A DNA stretch of 64,000 nt from Adlercreutzia hattorii. Its GTDB lineage: Bacteria > Actinomycetota > Coriobacteriia > Coriobacteriales > Eggerthellaceae. Under the pieces are notes generated by a model. It was not told the origin of the DNA. It made no database searches and saw nothing but the letters and a program-made list of their open reading frames with translations. Both the position numbers and the translations under genes were made by a program. This document shows, piece by piece, positions 43,650 through 52,982 of the stretch. The stretch's first letter is position 1. Each line of letters begins with the position of its first letter. The stretch covers positions 2,775,001-2,839,000 of the forward strand of contig NZ_AP022829.1 of the NCBI RefSeq assembly GCF_011405655.1. Reading direction: 5' to 3'.

Positions 43650-45147
43650 AGCCAATCGCCTCCAGGTTCTTTTTAATTTGCTCTTGTAAGCGATTGGACT
43701 CTTCGAACACTTCACCGAGCTCCTTGGTGAGTCGGGTCATTTTCTCTTCGAAGGGCTCCCCATCGTCTTCAACTTCGGCAATTCCGACATAGCGACCTGG
43801 TGTAAGCACGTAGTCTTGCTTGGCAATGTCATCAGTTGAAACAGCCGCACAAAAGCCCTTCTCGTTCTCTAAAGTGCCATCGCGGAAAGCATTAAATGCA
43901 TCGGCAACCTTGGCGATATCGTCAGCCGTAAACTCACGGAGACTTCTGGTTACCATCGTCCCCATGTTGCGGGCGTCAATAAATAGCGTTTTCCTGGGGC
44001 GCTTTTTCTGTCTGTCAAGAATCCACAGCGATACCGGAATTTGCGTACGATAAAACAGCTGCGTCGGCATAGCAATGATGCCTTCCACGAGATCATCTTC
44101 GACTATAGCGCGGCGAATATCTCCTTCGTTGTTGGTCTGAGAGGAAAGAGAGCCATTAGCAAGTACCATGCCTATTCGGCCATGATCTTCGTACAGATGG
44201 TAAATCATATGCTGTAGCCACGCGAAGTTGGCATTACCCTCAGGCGGTACGCCATACTTCCAGCGACGATCATCCTTCAATTGGTCTCCGCCCCACTCCT
44301 TCATGTTAAAGGGCGGGTTTGCCAGAATGAAATCGAAGCGCTTGTCCTTGTGGCAGTCCTTGAAAAATGTATCTGCATTGAACTGTCCCAAATCGGCCTC
44401 GATACCTCGTATGGCAAGGTTCATCGTGGCCATCTTCCAGGTAGTGGGATTGCTCTCCTGGCCATAGATAGACAGATCGTTGATCTTGCCAGCATGGTGC
44501 TTCACGAAATCGGTCGACTGCACGAACATGCCACCGGATCCGCAGCACGGGTCGTACACACGGCCATGATAGGGCTGGATAACCTCAACCAGCGTTCGAA
44601 CAATACAGGTTGGGGTATAGAACTCTCCGGCGTTCTTCCCTTCCTGCTCGGCAAACTTCGAAAGACAGTACTCGTAGGTGCGCCCGAGAATGTCTCGGGT
44701 GTCGCCCTTCTCGGCCATTTTCACATTCGTGAATAGATCAACCACATCGCCCAAACGTCGCTTGTCCAATTCCTGTCGTGCGAAATTCTTAGGCAACACA
44801 CCTTTCAATTTCGGGTTCTCGTATTCGATCTGACGCATCGCCTCGTCGATCACCTTGCCAATCTCCGGCGTATGAGCCTGTGCCGCAATCGTCGACCAGC
44901 GTGCCTGAGGAGGCACGAAAAAGATGCTTTGATAGGTATACTCGTCACGGTCTTCTTCGAACCCGTCACCTTCTTCGAGCAGCTCCGAATAGCGCTCTTC
45001 GAATTTATCAGAGATGTACTTCAGAAAGATGAGTCCCAGCACGACGCTTTTGTATTCCGACGCGTCTAGATTGCCGCGCAGCTTGTCGGCAGCTTTCCAA
45101 ATCTGTTGCTCGAAACCGATTTCCTGCGTGTTCTCTTTCTTAGCCAT
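43639..45147 (-). CDS. hsdM: Type I restriction-modification DNA methyltransferase subunit
   Basis: 502 residues from ATG 45147 (AGGAA). N-terminal helical domain (FEQQIWKAADKLRGNLDASE, YKSVVLGLIFLKYISDKFEE). Methyltransferase core with PCCGSGGMFVQS (SAM binding) and catalytic NPPF in FDFILANPPFNMKEW. It methylates adenine N6 within the site chosen by HsdS. It begins 8 bases after the hsdR stop and overlaps hsdS; one operon. Confidence 0.95.
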   Translation of the reverse strand: MAKKENTQEIGFEQQIWKAADKLRGNLDASEYKSVVLGLIFLKYISDKFEERYSELLEEGDGFEEDRDEYTYQSIFFVPPQARWSTIAAQAHTPEIGKVIDEAMRQIEYENPKLKGVLPKNFARQELDKRRLGDVVDLFTNVKMAEKGDTRDILGRTYEYCLSKFAEQEGKNAGEFYTPTCIVRTLVEVIQPYHGRVYDPCCGSGGMFVQSTDFVKHHAGKINDLSIYGQESNPTTWKMATMNLAIRGIEADLGQFNADTFFKDCHKDKRFDFILANPPFNMKEWGGDQLKDDRRWKYGVPPEGNANFAWLQHMIYHLYEDHGRIGMVLANGSLSSQTNNEGDIRRAIVEDDLVEGIIAMPTQLFYRTQIPVSLWILDRQKKRPRKTLFIDARNMGTMVTRSLREFTADDIAKVADAFNAFRDGTLENEKGFCAAVSTDDIAKQDYVLTPGRYVGIAEVEDDGEPFEEKMTRLTKELGEVFEESNRLQEQIKKNLEAIGFGM

Positions 45148-45155
45148 TCGCATTC

Positions 45156-48100
45156 CTATTCGTAGATCTTCGTATCGGCCCACAACTCACATTGTGCCAT
45201 AACCGTCTCCATGGCGTCGTCCACTCCCTCAGGAGGATACTTGTATTTTCGGAGCAACCGCTTAATGGCTCGGCGCATTCCCGCGCGAGCATTCTCTTTG
45301 CGCTGCCAATCGATAGTGGCGCTGCGCCGCATGGCCTCAGTAAGCTCCCGCGTAATGGCCACGAGCTGGTCATTGTCGTAGAAGTCCTTTACCGCTTGCG
45401 GCTTGGTGATGGCATCGTAGAAAGCCATCTCTTCGTCGGTCAGCCCCAACGCCTCAGCCTCCGAGCGATCCCGCATCATTTCTTTGGCCATCTTCACAAG
45501 CTCTTCGATGACCTGGGCATTGGTGAGCATCCCGTTCAGGTAAGCGTTTAGGGTGCCTTGCAGCATCTCACTGAATTTTGCCGCCTTTACCACGCTGGTT
45601 TTTTGGTAGGCCTTCACCTGCTCTTTGATAAGCCGCTTCAAGCTCTCCACAGCGATGTTTCTTTGCTTCATGCGGGAGAGCTCTTCCAGAAAGGCCTCAT
45701 CAAAAAGCGAGATCTCAACGCTGTCCTCTTCGAAAAGGTCAATGACCCCTTCAGCATGCACCGTTTGCTCAAGAATGGCACTAACTTTTTGGTTGAACTC
45801 TTTATAGGTCATCCCTCTGCCACTTGATGACTTGCGCCCCGTTAGCCTTAGCACTTGCACGCGGAGCACGCTCATGTACGCTGCTTCATGCTGATCCTTT
45901 TCGCTTACAAGACTTTTGCAAAGCGAGAGCGCTTGATTCATGAGCTGACACTGCTTTAAGAATTCTTCCCTATCCTCATGTCGATCAGGCTCAAGCAGCC
46001 AGTCGGTCCCTTCGGAAATTGCTTCAGCCAGCTGCGCCTTGCTACCGGAGAAAACCATCTCCTCGTAATTAAACCCGTAGAGCAAATCACGGCACACGTC
46101 GAGCTTTTCCAAAAAGCGGGGATAAGCTGTGACCGACACATCCATGTCGCCATAGTTGCGCTGGTCTCGATTGGTGTAATCCCTCATGGCTTGCTTGAGC
46201 GCACGGGCGATGCCGATATAATCAACGACCAGACCGCCCTCTTTGCCCCGGCAAACACGATTCACACGCGCGATGGCCTGCATGAGATTGTGGCCCTTCA
46301 TCGGCTTGAAAACATACATCGTGGCGAGACTGGGCACATCGAAGCCAGTGAGCCACATATCAACAACAATGGCGATCTTTAACGGGTCGTTTTCGTCCTT
46401 GAACTTACGCTCCATCTCTTTTTTATGCGTGGCTCCTCCGCATACGCTGAACCACTCTTCGGGGTCTTGGTTCCCCATGGTCATGACTACACCAAGCTTG
46501 TCCGTCCAATTGGGGCGCAATTCCATCATGCGCTCGTAGATCTTCATGGCAATCGCCCTGCTATAAGCGACCACTAATGCTTTTCCAGCAAGAACATCAG
46601 CGCGATTGTTTTCATAGTGGTCAATGATGTCTTTACAAAGAGCATCAATGGTCTCCGGAGCGCCAAAGATGGCGTCCATGCCACCCAAGTCACGCTTGCT
46701 TTTCACGAGCGTCGCCTCATCGGCCTCATCGGCGAATTCGCTGTAAACGGCATCCAAGGTACCGAGCGTTTCGGGATCGAGCTTGAGGGCCACAACGCGA
46801 CTCTCGTAGTACACGGGACGCGTCGCGTTATCTTCAACCGCCTGCGTCATGTCGTATACATCGATATAGTCACCGAAAATCTCCCGCGTACTTCTATCTT
46901 GCGTAGAAATGGGCGTACCCGTAAAGCCAATATAGGATGCGTTCGGAAGCGCCTTTCGGACAATGCGCGCGGCCCCGATGGATATGTTGCCCTCGGCATC
47001 TATTCTTTCAGTCAGTCCATACTGCCCACGATGAGCCTCGTCCACCATCACGACGACGTTGCTTCGGTCACACAGGGGCTCATCTCCGTCCATGAACTTT
47101 TGCATGGTGGTGAAGATAATGCCATTCGCTTCTCGCCCGACCAGCAGCTCTTTGAGATGTTTACGGCTTTCTGCCTGCACGGCAGTTTGGCGAAGGAATG
47201 GCGCGCAACGCGAGAATTGGCCGAAGAGCTGATCGTCTAAATCATTCCGATCAGTAATCACAACAATGGTGGGACTATCAAGAGCGTCTTGCAACAAATG
47301 GGCAAAGAATACCATTGAGAGGGATTTTCCCGATCCTTGGGTATGCCAGAAAACGCCGATCTTGCCGTCGCCTTCGATTGCTTCTCTAGCACGGATGACC
47401 GCCTTCTTCACGGCGAAGTATTGATGATAGGCGGCGAGAATTTTGACCGAACCGCCTGCATTGTTGTTAAAGCAAACGAAGTTCTTAACTAAGTCGAGAA
47501 GCCGATCTTTGCGTAGCATCCCATCAAGCATGGTGCTCCAGCCCGCAGCGCGAGTTTGGGAGTAATCGCCATCCACGGACTTCCATGCCACATAGCGGTC
47601 CTCGTCAGCGGTAATCGTTCCAACCCGGGTCTCGCTCATGTCGCTCATGACGCAGAAAACATTGGGGACAAACAACGAAGGGACGTGCTTCATGTAATTT
47701 CGCAATTGAAGGTACGCCTCGGACGCATCTGTTTCCTCTCGTGAAGGGCTCTTCAGCTCGAACAGTACAAGCGGCATACCGTTCACGAAAACAATCACAT
47801 CGGGACGCTTCTCGGAGTGCTCCACAAAAGTCCATTGGTTAACAACATGGAAGTCGTTGTTGTCGGGATTAGAGTAGTCGATCAGGTAAACTATGTCGTC
47901 GCGATCTTCCTTGCCGTCGAAAAAATGCACTTCCACACCATTTTGCAAATAGCCATTGAAGATTTCGTTGCGTTGTTCAAGCGAACCAGCATCGATGTCG
48001 TTCAGCTTCCTAACGGCTTCCTCGACGGCAACTCTCGGAAGGGCCGGATTGATGCGCCGCAATGCATCGGGCAAAACCCTTGGCAGAAAAACGTCTCTAT

Positions 48101-48233
48101 AGCGGTCATCGGTGCGCTCAACATCGGGGCCGTAAAGATGCTCATACCCGAGCTCCTCTACCAAATGCTCAACAACGACGTCTTCGAAGAATCCTTCATT
48201 GATCTTAACCACTCCGTACCGAAACTGTCCCAC
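45156..48233 (-). CDS. hsdR: Type I restriction endonuclease subunit R
   Basis: 1025 residues from GTG 48233 (GAGGAGA). N-terminal PD-(D/E)xK nuclease region (RPDVIVFVNGMPLVLFELKS). Then the superfamily 2 translocase: Walker A HTQGSGKSLSMVFF, DEAH box VDEAHRGQYG, motif III FTGTPIS, motif VI near QAIARVNRV. Helical C-terminus that binds HsdM. It translocates and cuts unmodified DNA. First core gene of the operon hsdR-hsdM-hsdS. Confidence 0.95.
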   Translation of the reverse strand: MGQFRYGVVKINEGFFEDVVVEHLVEELGYEHLYGPDVERTDDRYRDVFLPRVLPDALRRINPALPRVAVEEAVRKLNDIDAGSLEQRNEIFNGYLQNGVEVHFFDGKEDRDDIVYLIDYSNPDNNDFHVVNQWTFVEHSEKRPDVIVFVNGMPLVLFELKSPSREETDASEAYLQLRNYMKHVPSLFVPNVFCVMSDMSETRVGTITADEDRYVAWKSVDGDYSQTRAAGWSTMLDGMLRKDRLLDLVKNFVCFNNNAGGSVKILAAYHQYFAVKKAVIRAREAIEGDGKIGVFWHTQGSGKSLSMVFFAHLLQDALDSPTIVVITDRNDLDDQLFGQFSRCAPFLRQTAVQAESRKHLKELLVGREANGIIFTTMQKFMDGDEPLCDRSNVVVMVDEAHRGQYGLTERIDAEGNISIGAARIVRKALPNASYIGFTGTPISTQDRSTREIFGDYIDVYDMTQAVEDNATRPVYYESRVVALKLDPETLGTLDAVYSEFADEADEATLVKSKRDLGGMDAIFGAPETIDALCKDIIDHYENNRADVLAGKALVVAYSRAIAMKIYERMMELRPNWTDKLGVVMTMGNQDPEEWFSVCGGATHKKEMERKFKDENDPLKIAIVVDMWLTGFDVPSLATMYVFKPMKGHNLMQAIARVNRVCRGKEGGLVVDYIGIARALKQAMRDYTNRDQRNYGDMDVSVTAYPRFLEKLDVCRDLLYGFNYEEMVFSGSKAQLAEAISEGTDWLLEPDRHEDREEFLKQCQLMNQALSLCKSLVSEKDQHEAAYMSVLRVQVLRLTGRKSSSGRGMTYKEFNQKVSAILEQTVHAEGVIDLFEEDSVEISLFDEAFLEELSRMKQRNIAVESLKRLIKEQVKAYQKTSVVKAAKFSEMLQGTLNAYLNGMLTNAQVIEELVKMAKEMMRDRSEAEALGLTDEEMAFYDAITKPQAVKDFYDNDQLVAITRELTEAMRRSATIDWQRKENARAGMRRAIKRLLRKYKYPPEGVDDAMETVMAQCELWADTKIYE

Positions 48234-48275
48234 CGCGTTCTCCTCACGCTGACAAGGGGTTTTGACTATTCTACC

Positions 48276-48914
48276 TTATTCGCTAAAAGACTGATCGTTC
48301 CATCTATTCTCTGCCTTCTTGCTTATTTCTATGCCTAATTCATCGCAGAGAGCCTTCATCCTATGAAATAGGTTGGAAGAATAGGGGTTAAAGGAGCGAC
48401 CACTCATTGCGCGCCAGAAACAATCGCGACCTAGAATCGCATTTTCTCTGGCCCCCTCAAAAGCTTCTTGGCTTTTTAGGGCGTCAGCTCTATCCAAATA
48501 TGCGGCCGCCAAGGAAATTCCCGCCGGCCCCACCAATACGCAACTTCCAAATTGCAAGGCAAAGCCCTCCGCTAACTTAATTATTTGAAGAGATGTGCCG
48601 GCAGAAGACGACTGCGCTCGTAATGCAGAGAACAGCATCGCGATCGCCCCCTGCGCTTCTTCCTGGGGCAAGCCTTTTTGCTTGAGTATTTCCAGGCAAA
48701 TCCTTTCAGCATTCGGGTAATCCTGCATTTGATTTGCCTGTTTTGCCCGGGTAAAAAGCTCCTTGATACTCGCAGAAGACGATTCTTTCCCGTAAAAGAC
48801 TTTGTCTAATCTGCGCGCTATCGCATCATTAACCCTGCAGGAACCGCTATCAACCCATCCGCACTTTGTCTTGCGGTACAACCGCCCTTCGGATTCAAGC
48901 TCGTCCATAGCCAA
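48276..48914 (-). CDS. Unknown protein upstream of hsdR
   Basis: 212 residues; start either TTG 48914 or ATG 48908 (AAGGAG upstream suits the former). No recognised family. Helical, with TPR-like pairing around LFTRAKQANQMQDYPNAERI and LAAAYLDRADALKSQEAFEG. N-terminal EGRLYRKTKCGWVDSGS could be a small sheet. It ends 42 bases before hsdR and probably shares its transcript. It could be an accessory or regulatory factor of the restriction locus. Confidence 0.6.
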   Translation of the reverse strand: MAMDELESEGRLYRKTKCGWVDSGSCRVNDAIARRLDKVFYGKESSSASIKELFTRAKQANQMQDYPNAERICLEILKQKGLPQEEAQGAIAMLFSALRAQSSSAGTSLQIIKLAEGFALQFGSCVLVGPAGISLAAAYLDRADALKSQEAFEGARENAILGRDCFWRAMSGRSFNPYSSNLFHRMKALCDELGIEISKKAENRWNDQSFSE

Positions 48915-49050
48915 GATAACTCCTTCTGCGCATCCGGTTATCGCTCAAATAGGTATAATTGATCATCGCTAAAGATGTTCTAGCTAATACAGAACGAAGA
49001 AACCGCCGAAGCTCGGAACCATCCCGGAAACAGCATCGGCCCCCCTCAAT

Positions 49051-49977
49051 CTACGAAAGCGGAAGAATACCCTCTTCGAGACGCTTTCTCAGAAGCCGCT
49101 TGTGCTCCTCGCGCATCGATTCCGATAGAAGCACGACGCCGTAGGCCTCCTCGGGCACGCTGTCGATGAGTCCGTCGATGGCCTCCATGTCCACGGCTGC
49201 CGCAAAGCGCTTGATGGCGGCGGTCAGATCGGGGTTCGACGTCTTCGCCATGTACTCGAAGGGGTGGATCGCGACGCTGCCGCCTTCGCCATCCGGCAGC
49301 CGATAGCACGAGACGTTCGTTCCGAAGGCGTCCTCGCGCTCGGCCTCTTCGTCGCCCAGGCGACGCGCCGCCACACTCGGACTGCGCTTGCTGAAGAGAG
49401 AACTGCCCATGTCGTAGACCGGCGCCAGCTCGTAGGTCATCGGCGCCGTCATGAGAACGCCCCAATTCCCGTTGTTGCGATCGGGGTTCTTGATGAAGGC
49501 GTCCGCCACGAACATGTCCCAAAACCGCTCACGTACGCCCGGCACCCTGCGCAGTAAATCGGACGTTTCGATAGCGGCCAGCACGTCGCCGAGCAGGATG
49601 ACCTCGCCATCGGACGGAGCGGAACTGAACCCGGCATCGTCATCGGAAAGGGCGTTCTTGATCTCCTTGAACTCGAAGAGCCGCGCGTTCGGGAACGTGA
49701 AGTCGCGGCAGGCACAGACGATCTTCCCGGCACGGTATCCCAGCATTGTCTCGTGCACGGGAATGCCCAAAAGCTCGTAGATGTGCGATCCCAGATATTC
49801 GGAAACAGGACTTGAGGTGTACGAGGGTAGATGCTTGCCCATCAAATCCCGCGTCGTGCGCGGATACTTGGCAATCCAGGGCTCCCCTTCGATGAGAATG
49901 CCCTCTTTCTGTCCCGCGCGCCCTCCATAGAAAAGGCCGCTCGGAGCGCAATCGCGCAGATCAGCGATCTCCACCAT
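49051..49977 (-). CDS. HipA-like Ser/Thr kinase domain protein, short form
   Basis: 308 residues from ATG 49977 (AAGGAGG). Kinase landmarks: probable ATP-binding Lys in EPWIAKYPRT, catalytic loop NPDRNNGNWGVL and metal-binding PVYDMGSSL. It is shorter than HipA (about 440 residues) and lacks the HipA N1-like domain. No helix-turn-helix antitoxin is adjacent. The target is unknown. It lies next to the restriction island, with a 136-base gap holding no other gene. Confidence 0.78.
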   Translation of the reverse strand: MVEIADLRDCAPSGLFYGGRAGQKEGILIEGEPWIAKYPRTTRDLMGKHLPSYTSSPVSEYLGSHIYELLGIPVHETMLGYRAGKIVCACRDFTFPNARLFEFKEIKNALSDDDAGFSSAPSDGEVILLGDVLAAIETSDLLRRVPGVRERFWDMFVADAFIKNPDRNNGNWGVLMTAPMTYELAPVYDMGSSLFSKRSPSVAARRLGDEEAEREDAFGTNVSCYRLPDGEGGSVAIHPFEYMAKTSNPDLTAAIKRFAAAVDMEAIDGLIDSVPEEAYGVVLLSESMREEHKRLLRKRLEEGILPLS

Positions 49978-50154
49978 GAAACGACCTCCTTCAATTCGCG
50001 CAAAACAGTTCAGCCATTGTAGCACGAGCGCAATAACGCCTGCATAGGCTCGCCTCGCTTACAAGAAAAGCCAGAGACGCGTTTAGGACATCCACTGTCC
50101 ACAATAGCGATACAATGCATTTCAACTTTTCAACCTCCTTTGAAGGAAGTGACC

Positions 50155-51015
50155 ATGCCTAACGTCATCATCAGCGCGGACAGCACGTGCGACCTCTCGC
50201 CGGAACAGCGGGAGCACTACCAGGTTCGCAGCTTTCCGTTTCACATCGAATTCCGCGGGCGCGACCACTTGGACAACATCGACATCACGCCCCAGGTGCT
50301 CTTCGACGGCTTCTACGAGGACAAGTCGCTGCCCCAAACGGGCGCCTGCTCGCCGGAGGCCTATCGGCAGCACTTCGCCGAGCTGACAGCCGACGGCTCG
50401 AAGGTCGTCCACTTCAACCTGGGCAGCGCTCTTTCCTCCGCCTACGAAAACGCAAGCGCAGCGGCGGCCGACATGGAGGGCGTCTACGTCATCGACGGCA
50501 AGAGTCTCTCGACCGGCATCGGCCTACAGGTGCTCGCGGCGTGCCGCATGCGCGATGCGGGCATGAGCGCCGCCGACATCGCCCGCGAGGCCTCCGAGCT
50601 GCACAACCGATCCCATGCGTCGTTTGTACTGGACACCATGGAGTTCCTTGCCGCCGGCGGCCGTTGCCCCACGCTGGTGGCCTACCTGGGCGGCAAACTC
50701 AGCTGTCGGCCGGGCATCCTGGTGGACAACCAGAGCGGCGCCATGAAGGTGGGCAAGCTCTACCGCGGCAAGCAGGAAAAGGTGCTTGAGCGCTACGTAA
50801 GCGACACGCTGGCGCGCTACACCGACATCGTGAAGGACGAGATCTTCATCACTCATTCCGGCGTGAGCGACGAGGTTGCCGCCGCCGTGCGGAAGCTGCT
50901 GGAAGAGCGCGGGTTCCGTACCATCTACACCACCACGGCCAGCTGCACCATTTCGAGTCACTGCGGACCGGGCACCCTCGGCATCCTGTTCATGACCGAA
51001 ACGCCGAGCGCTTAG
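50155..51015 (+). CDS. DegV family fatty-acid-binding protein
   Basis: 286 residues from ATG 50155 (GAAGGAAG). DegV motifs: ISADSTCDLSPE, the TSPEA-like QTGACSPEAYRQHF, and MEFLAAGGRCP with PGILVDNQSG. DegV/FakB proteins bind one fatty acid and in Firmicutes hand it to the FakA kinase. No FakA is in the window. Confidence 0.9.
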   Translation: MPNVIISADSTCDLSPEQREHYQVRSFPFHIEFRGRDHLDNIDITPQVLFDGFYEDKSLPQTGACSPEAYRQHFAELTADGSKVVHFNLGSALSSAYENASAAAADMEGVYVIDGKSLSTGIGLQVLAACRMRDAGMSAADIAREASELHNRSHASFVLDTMEFLAAGGRCPTLVAYLGGKLSCRPGILVDNQSGAMKVGKLYRGKQEKVLERYVSDTLARYTDIVKDEIFITHSGVSDEVAAAVRKLLEERGFRTIYTTTASCTISSHCGPGTLGILFMTETPSA

Positions 51016-51114
51016 AAAGTACGGGACGAGAGGGGGAGCGAAGCGGAGCAGCTCGCCCATCATCCTGCCACACCGCCACACCAGCGTACCAGCATCGAGA
51101 AACGGAGGATCGCC

Positions 51115-51675
51115 ATGCGCGCATTCATCGCCCTGGAACTACCCGCCGACTTCGCGGATGACACGGCGGCTGCAGCGCGCCGACTAAGCGCATCTTTGGA
51201 GGGACGTTTTCTCGACCGCAGCACCTACCATCTGACGCTGGCCTTCCTCGGCGACATCGATGATGCCGAAGCAAGTCGGGCCATGGACGCCCTCGATGTG
51301 GCTTGCGCTGGCTCGGCTCCTGTTTCGCTTGCGCCCGACGGCCTGGGAAAGTTCGGCCGCCCCGCCGACGCGACGCTCTGGCTGGGCGTGGCGCCCGACC
51401 CGGCCCTTCAGGCCCTGGCCGAACGTGTTCGCGAAGAACTCACCGCCCGCGACGTTCCCTTCGACCCGAAGCCTTTCCGCCCTCACATCACCTTGGGGCG
51501 CCGGGTGCGCATTCCGAAAAAGCCCCTACCGCCACTGGCCTTCCCGCTGCCGGCGCACGCCCGCACCGTCACACTGTTCAAGAGCACGCTTTCCCGCGAC
51601 GGCGCCGAATACAAGCCGCTCTACACAGTGGAGCTGGGGGAGCCGGCAGAGATGCCGACGTCAACCCCTAATTAG
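51115..51675 (+). CDS. thpR: RNA 2',3'-cyclic phosphodiesterase
   Basis: 186 residues, start after CGGAGGA. 2H phosphoesterase with both catalytic tetrapeptides, HLTLAFLGD and HITLGRR. It opens 2',3'-cyclic phosphates of RNA. It lies 99 bases after DegV; maybe cotranscribed. Confidence 0.92.
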   Translation: MRAFIALELPADFADDTAAAARRLSASLEGRFLDRSTYHLTLAFLGDIDDAEASRAMDALDVACAGSAPVSLAPDGLGKFGRPADATLWLGVAPDPALQALAERVREELTARDVPFDPKPFRPHITLGRRVRIPKKPLPPLAFPLPAHARTVTLFKSTLSRDGAEYKPLYTVELGEPAEMPTSTPN

Positions 51676-51777
51676 CTGAAAGGCCCCGGGCGCACATGGC
51701 TACCCGGGACCGACGCCATCGTACCTTGCGGCAAGCTCACCAGGGAACCCCAGGCAAACCGCGCATCGCTCAAAGGG

Positions 51778-52602
51778 TTATTGCTCGGCGCACCAAGCCA
51801 CAAGTGCGTCGCGCAGGAAGGCCGTCGCGCCTTCGCCTACCGAGCCGTCGTAGTAGGCCGTGAAACGCGGATCGGCCACGTAGCCCTCGGCCAGGGCGGC
51901 ATGGGCCGCTGGAGAATAGGTCCCCTCGCCCCAGTGCATTTGCAGCCAGCGAGCGTGCATGGCGCACAACTCCCGAGCCGCTTCGCCTGTCGGGTCGCCC
52001 GTCGCCTTCGCCTGCACCAGCTGCTCGAGGATGGCCGCCTCCAAGGCCTTGGCGTCGTTCCACTCTGCCTCGGTCATGCCGGCCATGCGCTCGTTGGCCG
52101 CGTCCATGGCCGCATCTCCGTGACGTCGGCGTACCTCGGCGCCGTAGTGCTCTTCGTTCTCGGCAATGGCCCGGGCCTTCATGCCTTCGAATCGTTCCTT
52201 ATCGGTCATAGTGCATCTTCCTTCCAGGGACGCGATGGTCTTCTCCACCGTTCCCATCAGAGTTTCCAATTCTTTTTGCCGTGCGCGCAACGTGGCAAGG
52301 TGGTCGGTGAGCACCGCACGGAAGTCGAAACGGTCATCAGCGAAGGCGTCGCGAATGGCGCCGAGAGAGAGCCCACAGGACCGCAGCAGCAGAATCTGCT
52401 GCAGCCGCTCCACATCCGCCGCACCGTAACGGCGATAGCCGCTGGCCGTGCGCTCGGGATGCAGCAGCCCCTCGTCCTCGTAATGGTGCAGCGCCCGCAC
52501 GGTCACGCCGGCCAGCTTCGCCAGCGAACCCACGGTATACGAGGTCCCTTCCGCTTGCGTCCTTCGCTTCTTTTGCACACGTGGCATTTTGGCCGCTCCC
52601 AC
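51778..52602 (-). CDS. MerR-family regulator, TipAL-like with TipAS domain
   Basis: 274 residues from GTG 52602 (GGGAGG 5 bases before; ATG 52587 also possible). N-terminal MerR helix-turn-helix (YTVGSLAKLAGVTVRALHHY, GLLHPERTASGYRRYG), coiled-coil dimer helix, then a TipAS drug-binding domain (about 130-274; EWNDAKALEAAILEQL, HARWLQMHWGEGTYS). TipAL proteins bind thiopeptide-like antibiotics and activate transcription. The frame is open upstream to an ATG at 52752, but that ATG lies inside the promoter -10. Confidence 0.88.
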   Translation of the reverse strand: MGAAKMPRVQKKRRTQAEGTSYTVGSLAKLAGVTVRALHHYEDEGLLHPERTASGYRRYGAADVERLQQILLLRSCGLSLGAIRDAFADDRFDFRAVLTDHLATLRARQKELETLMGTVEKTIASLEGRCTMTDKERFEGMKARAIAENEEHYGAEVRRRHGDAAMDAANERMAGMTEAEWNDAKALEAAILEQLVQAKATGDPTGEAARELCAMHARWLQMHWGEGTYSPAAHAALAEGYVADPRFTAYYDGSVGEGATAFLRDALVAWCAEQ

Positions 52603-52629
52603 CTCCGCCTCCCTTTCGTCTTCCTTCGC

Positions 52630-52704
52630 TTCCAGCGCTTCCGTTTCCAGCGCCTTCGCTTTCGGCGCCTTCGCTCCCAGCGTTTTTGCTCCCAGCGCCT
52701 TCGC
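52630..52704. repeat. 15-bp tandem repeat in the MerR leader
   Basis: Five imperfect units of 15 bases (plus-strand motif like GCGCCTTCGCTYCCA). Read in the MerR frame they would give AKALG-type pentapeptides. With the start chosen here they are untranslated leader. Confidence 0.6.
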
Positions 52705-52747
52705 TTCCGCTTCTTCGCGAGATCGCTCATCTCGCCTTGCCAAGACC

Positions 52748-52778
52748 AGCATAAACCCTCACGTTCCGTAAGGGTCAA
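52748..52778 (-). promoter_or_regulatory. MerR-type autoregulated promoter
   Basis: On the minus strand TTGACC (52773-52778), a 19-base spacer, TATGCT (52748-52753). The spacer holds the dyad CCTTACG-GAACGTGAGG. The overlong 19-base spacer with a central dyad is the hallmark of MerR-family activated promoters. Confidence 0.85.
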
Positions 52779-52805
52779 GGGCTTTCAGAAGATTTTGTAG
52801 CCGCA

Positions 52806-52927
52806 AATCAACGGTTTTTACGGAACAACCGTGATTTTGAGGCTAAAAAAGACCCATCTTCTCGCAAACGGGCAAAAAGATAGCCCCGAATCGACGGTTC
52901 TTCCGTAAAAACCGTCGATTCGGGGCT
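52806..52927. repeat. Double-hairpin element E5
   Basis: Perfect 18-bp hairpin 52882-52927 (AGCCCCGAATCGACGGTT and its complement, 10-base loop). A related imperfect hairpin at 52806-52836 shares TTTTTACGG/CCGTAAAAA in inverted orientation. It probably ends the NrfD operon on the minus strand (56 bases past its stop) and shields the MerR promoter. Confidence 0.75.
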
Positions 52928-52982
52928 TAAAATTTCCCAGCGCTCCTCTTGCGCCACAGCTCAACGCTACTTCGGCGCAGCG

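Noticed and set aside
49051-50022. HipA-like kinase as part of the restriction operon
   Set aside because: It has its own ribosome site and a 136-base gap, and no shared signals were seen.
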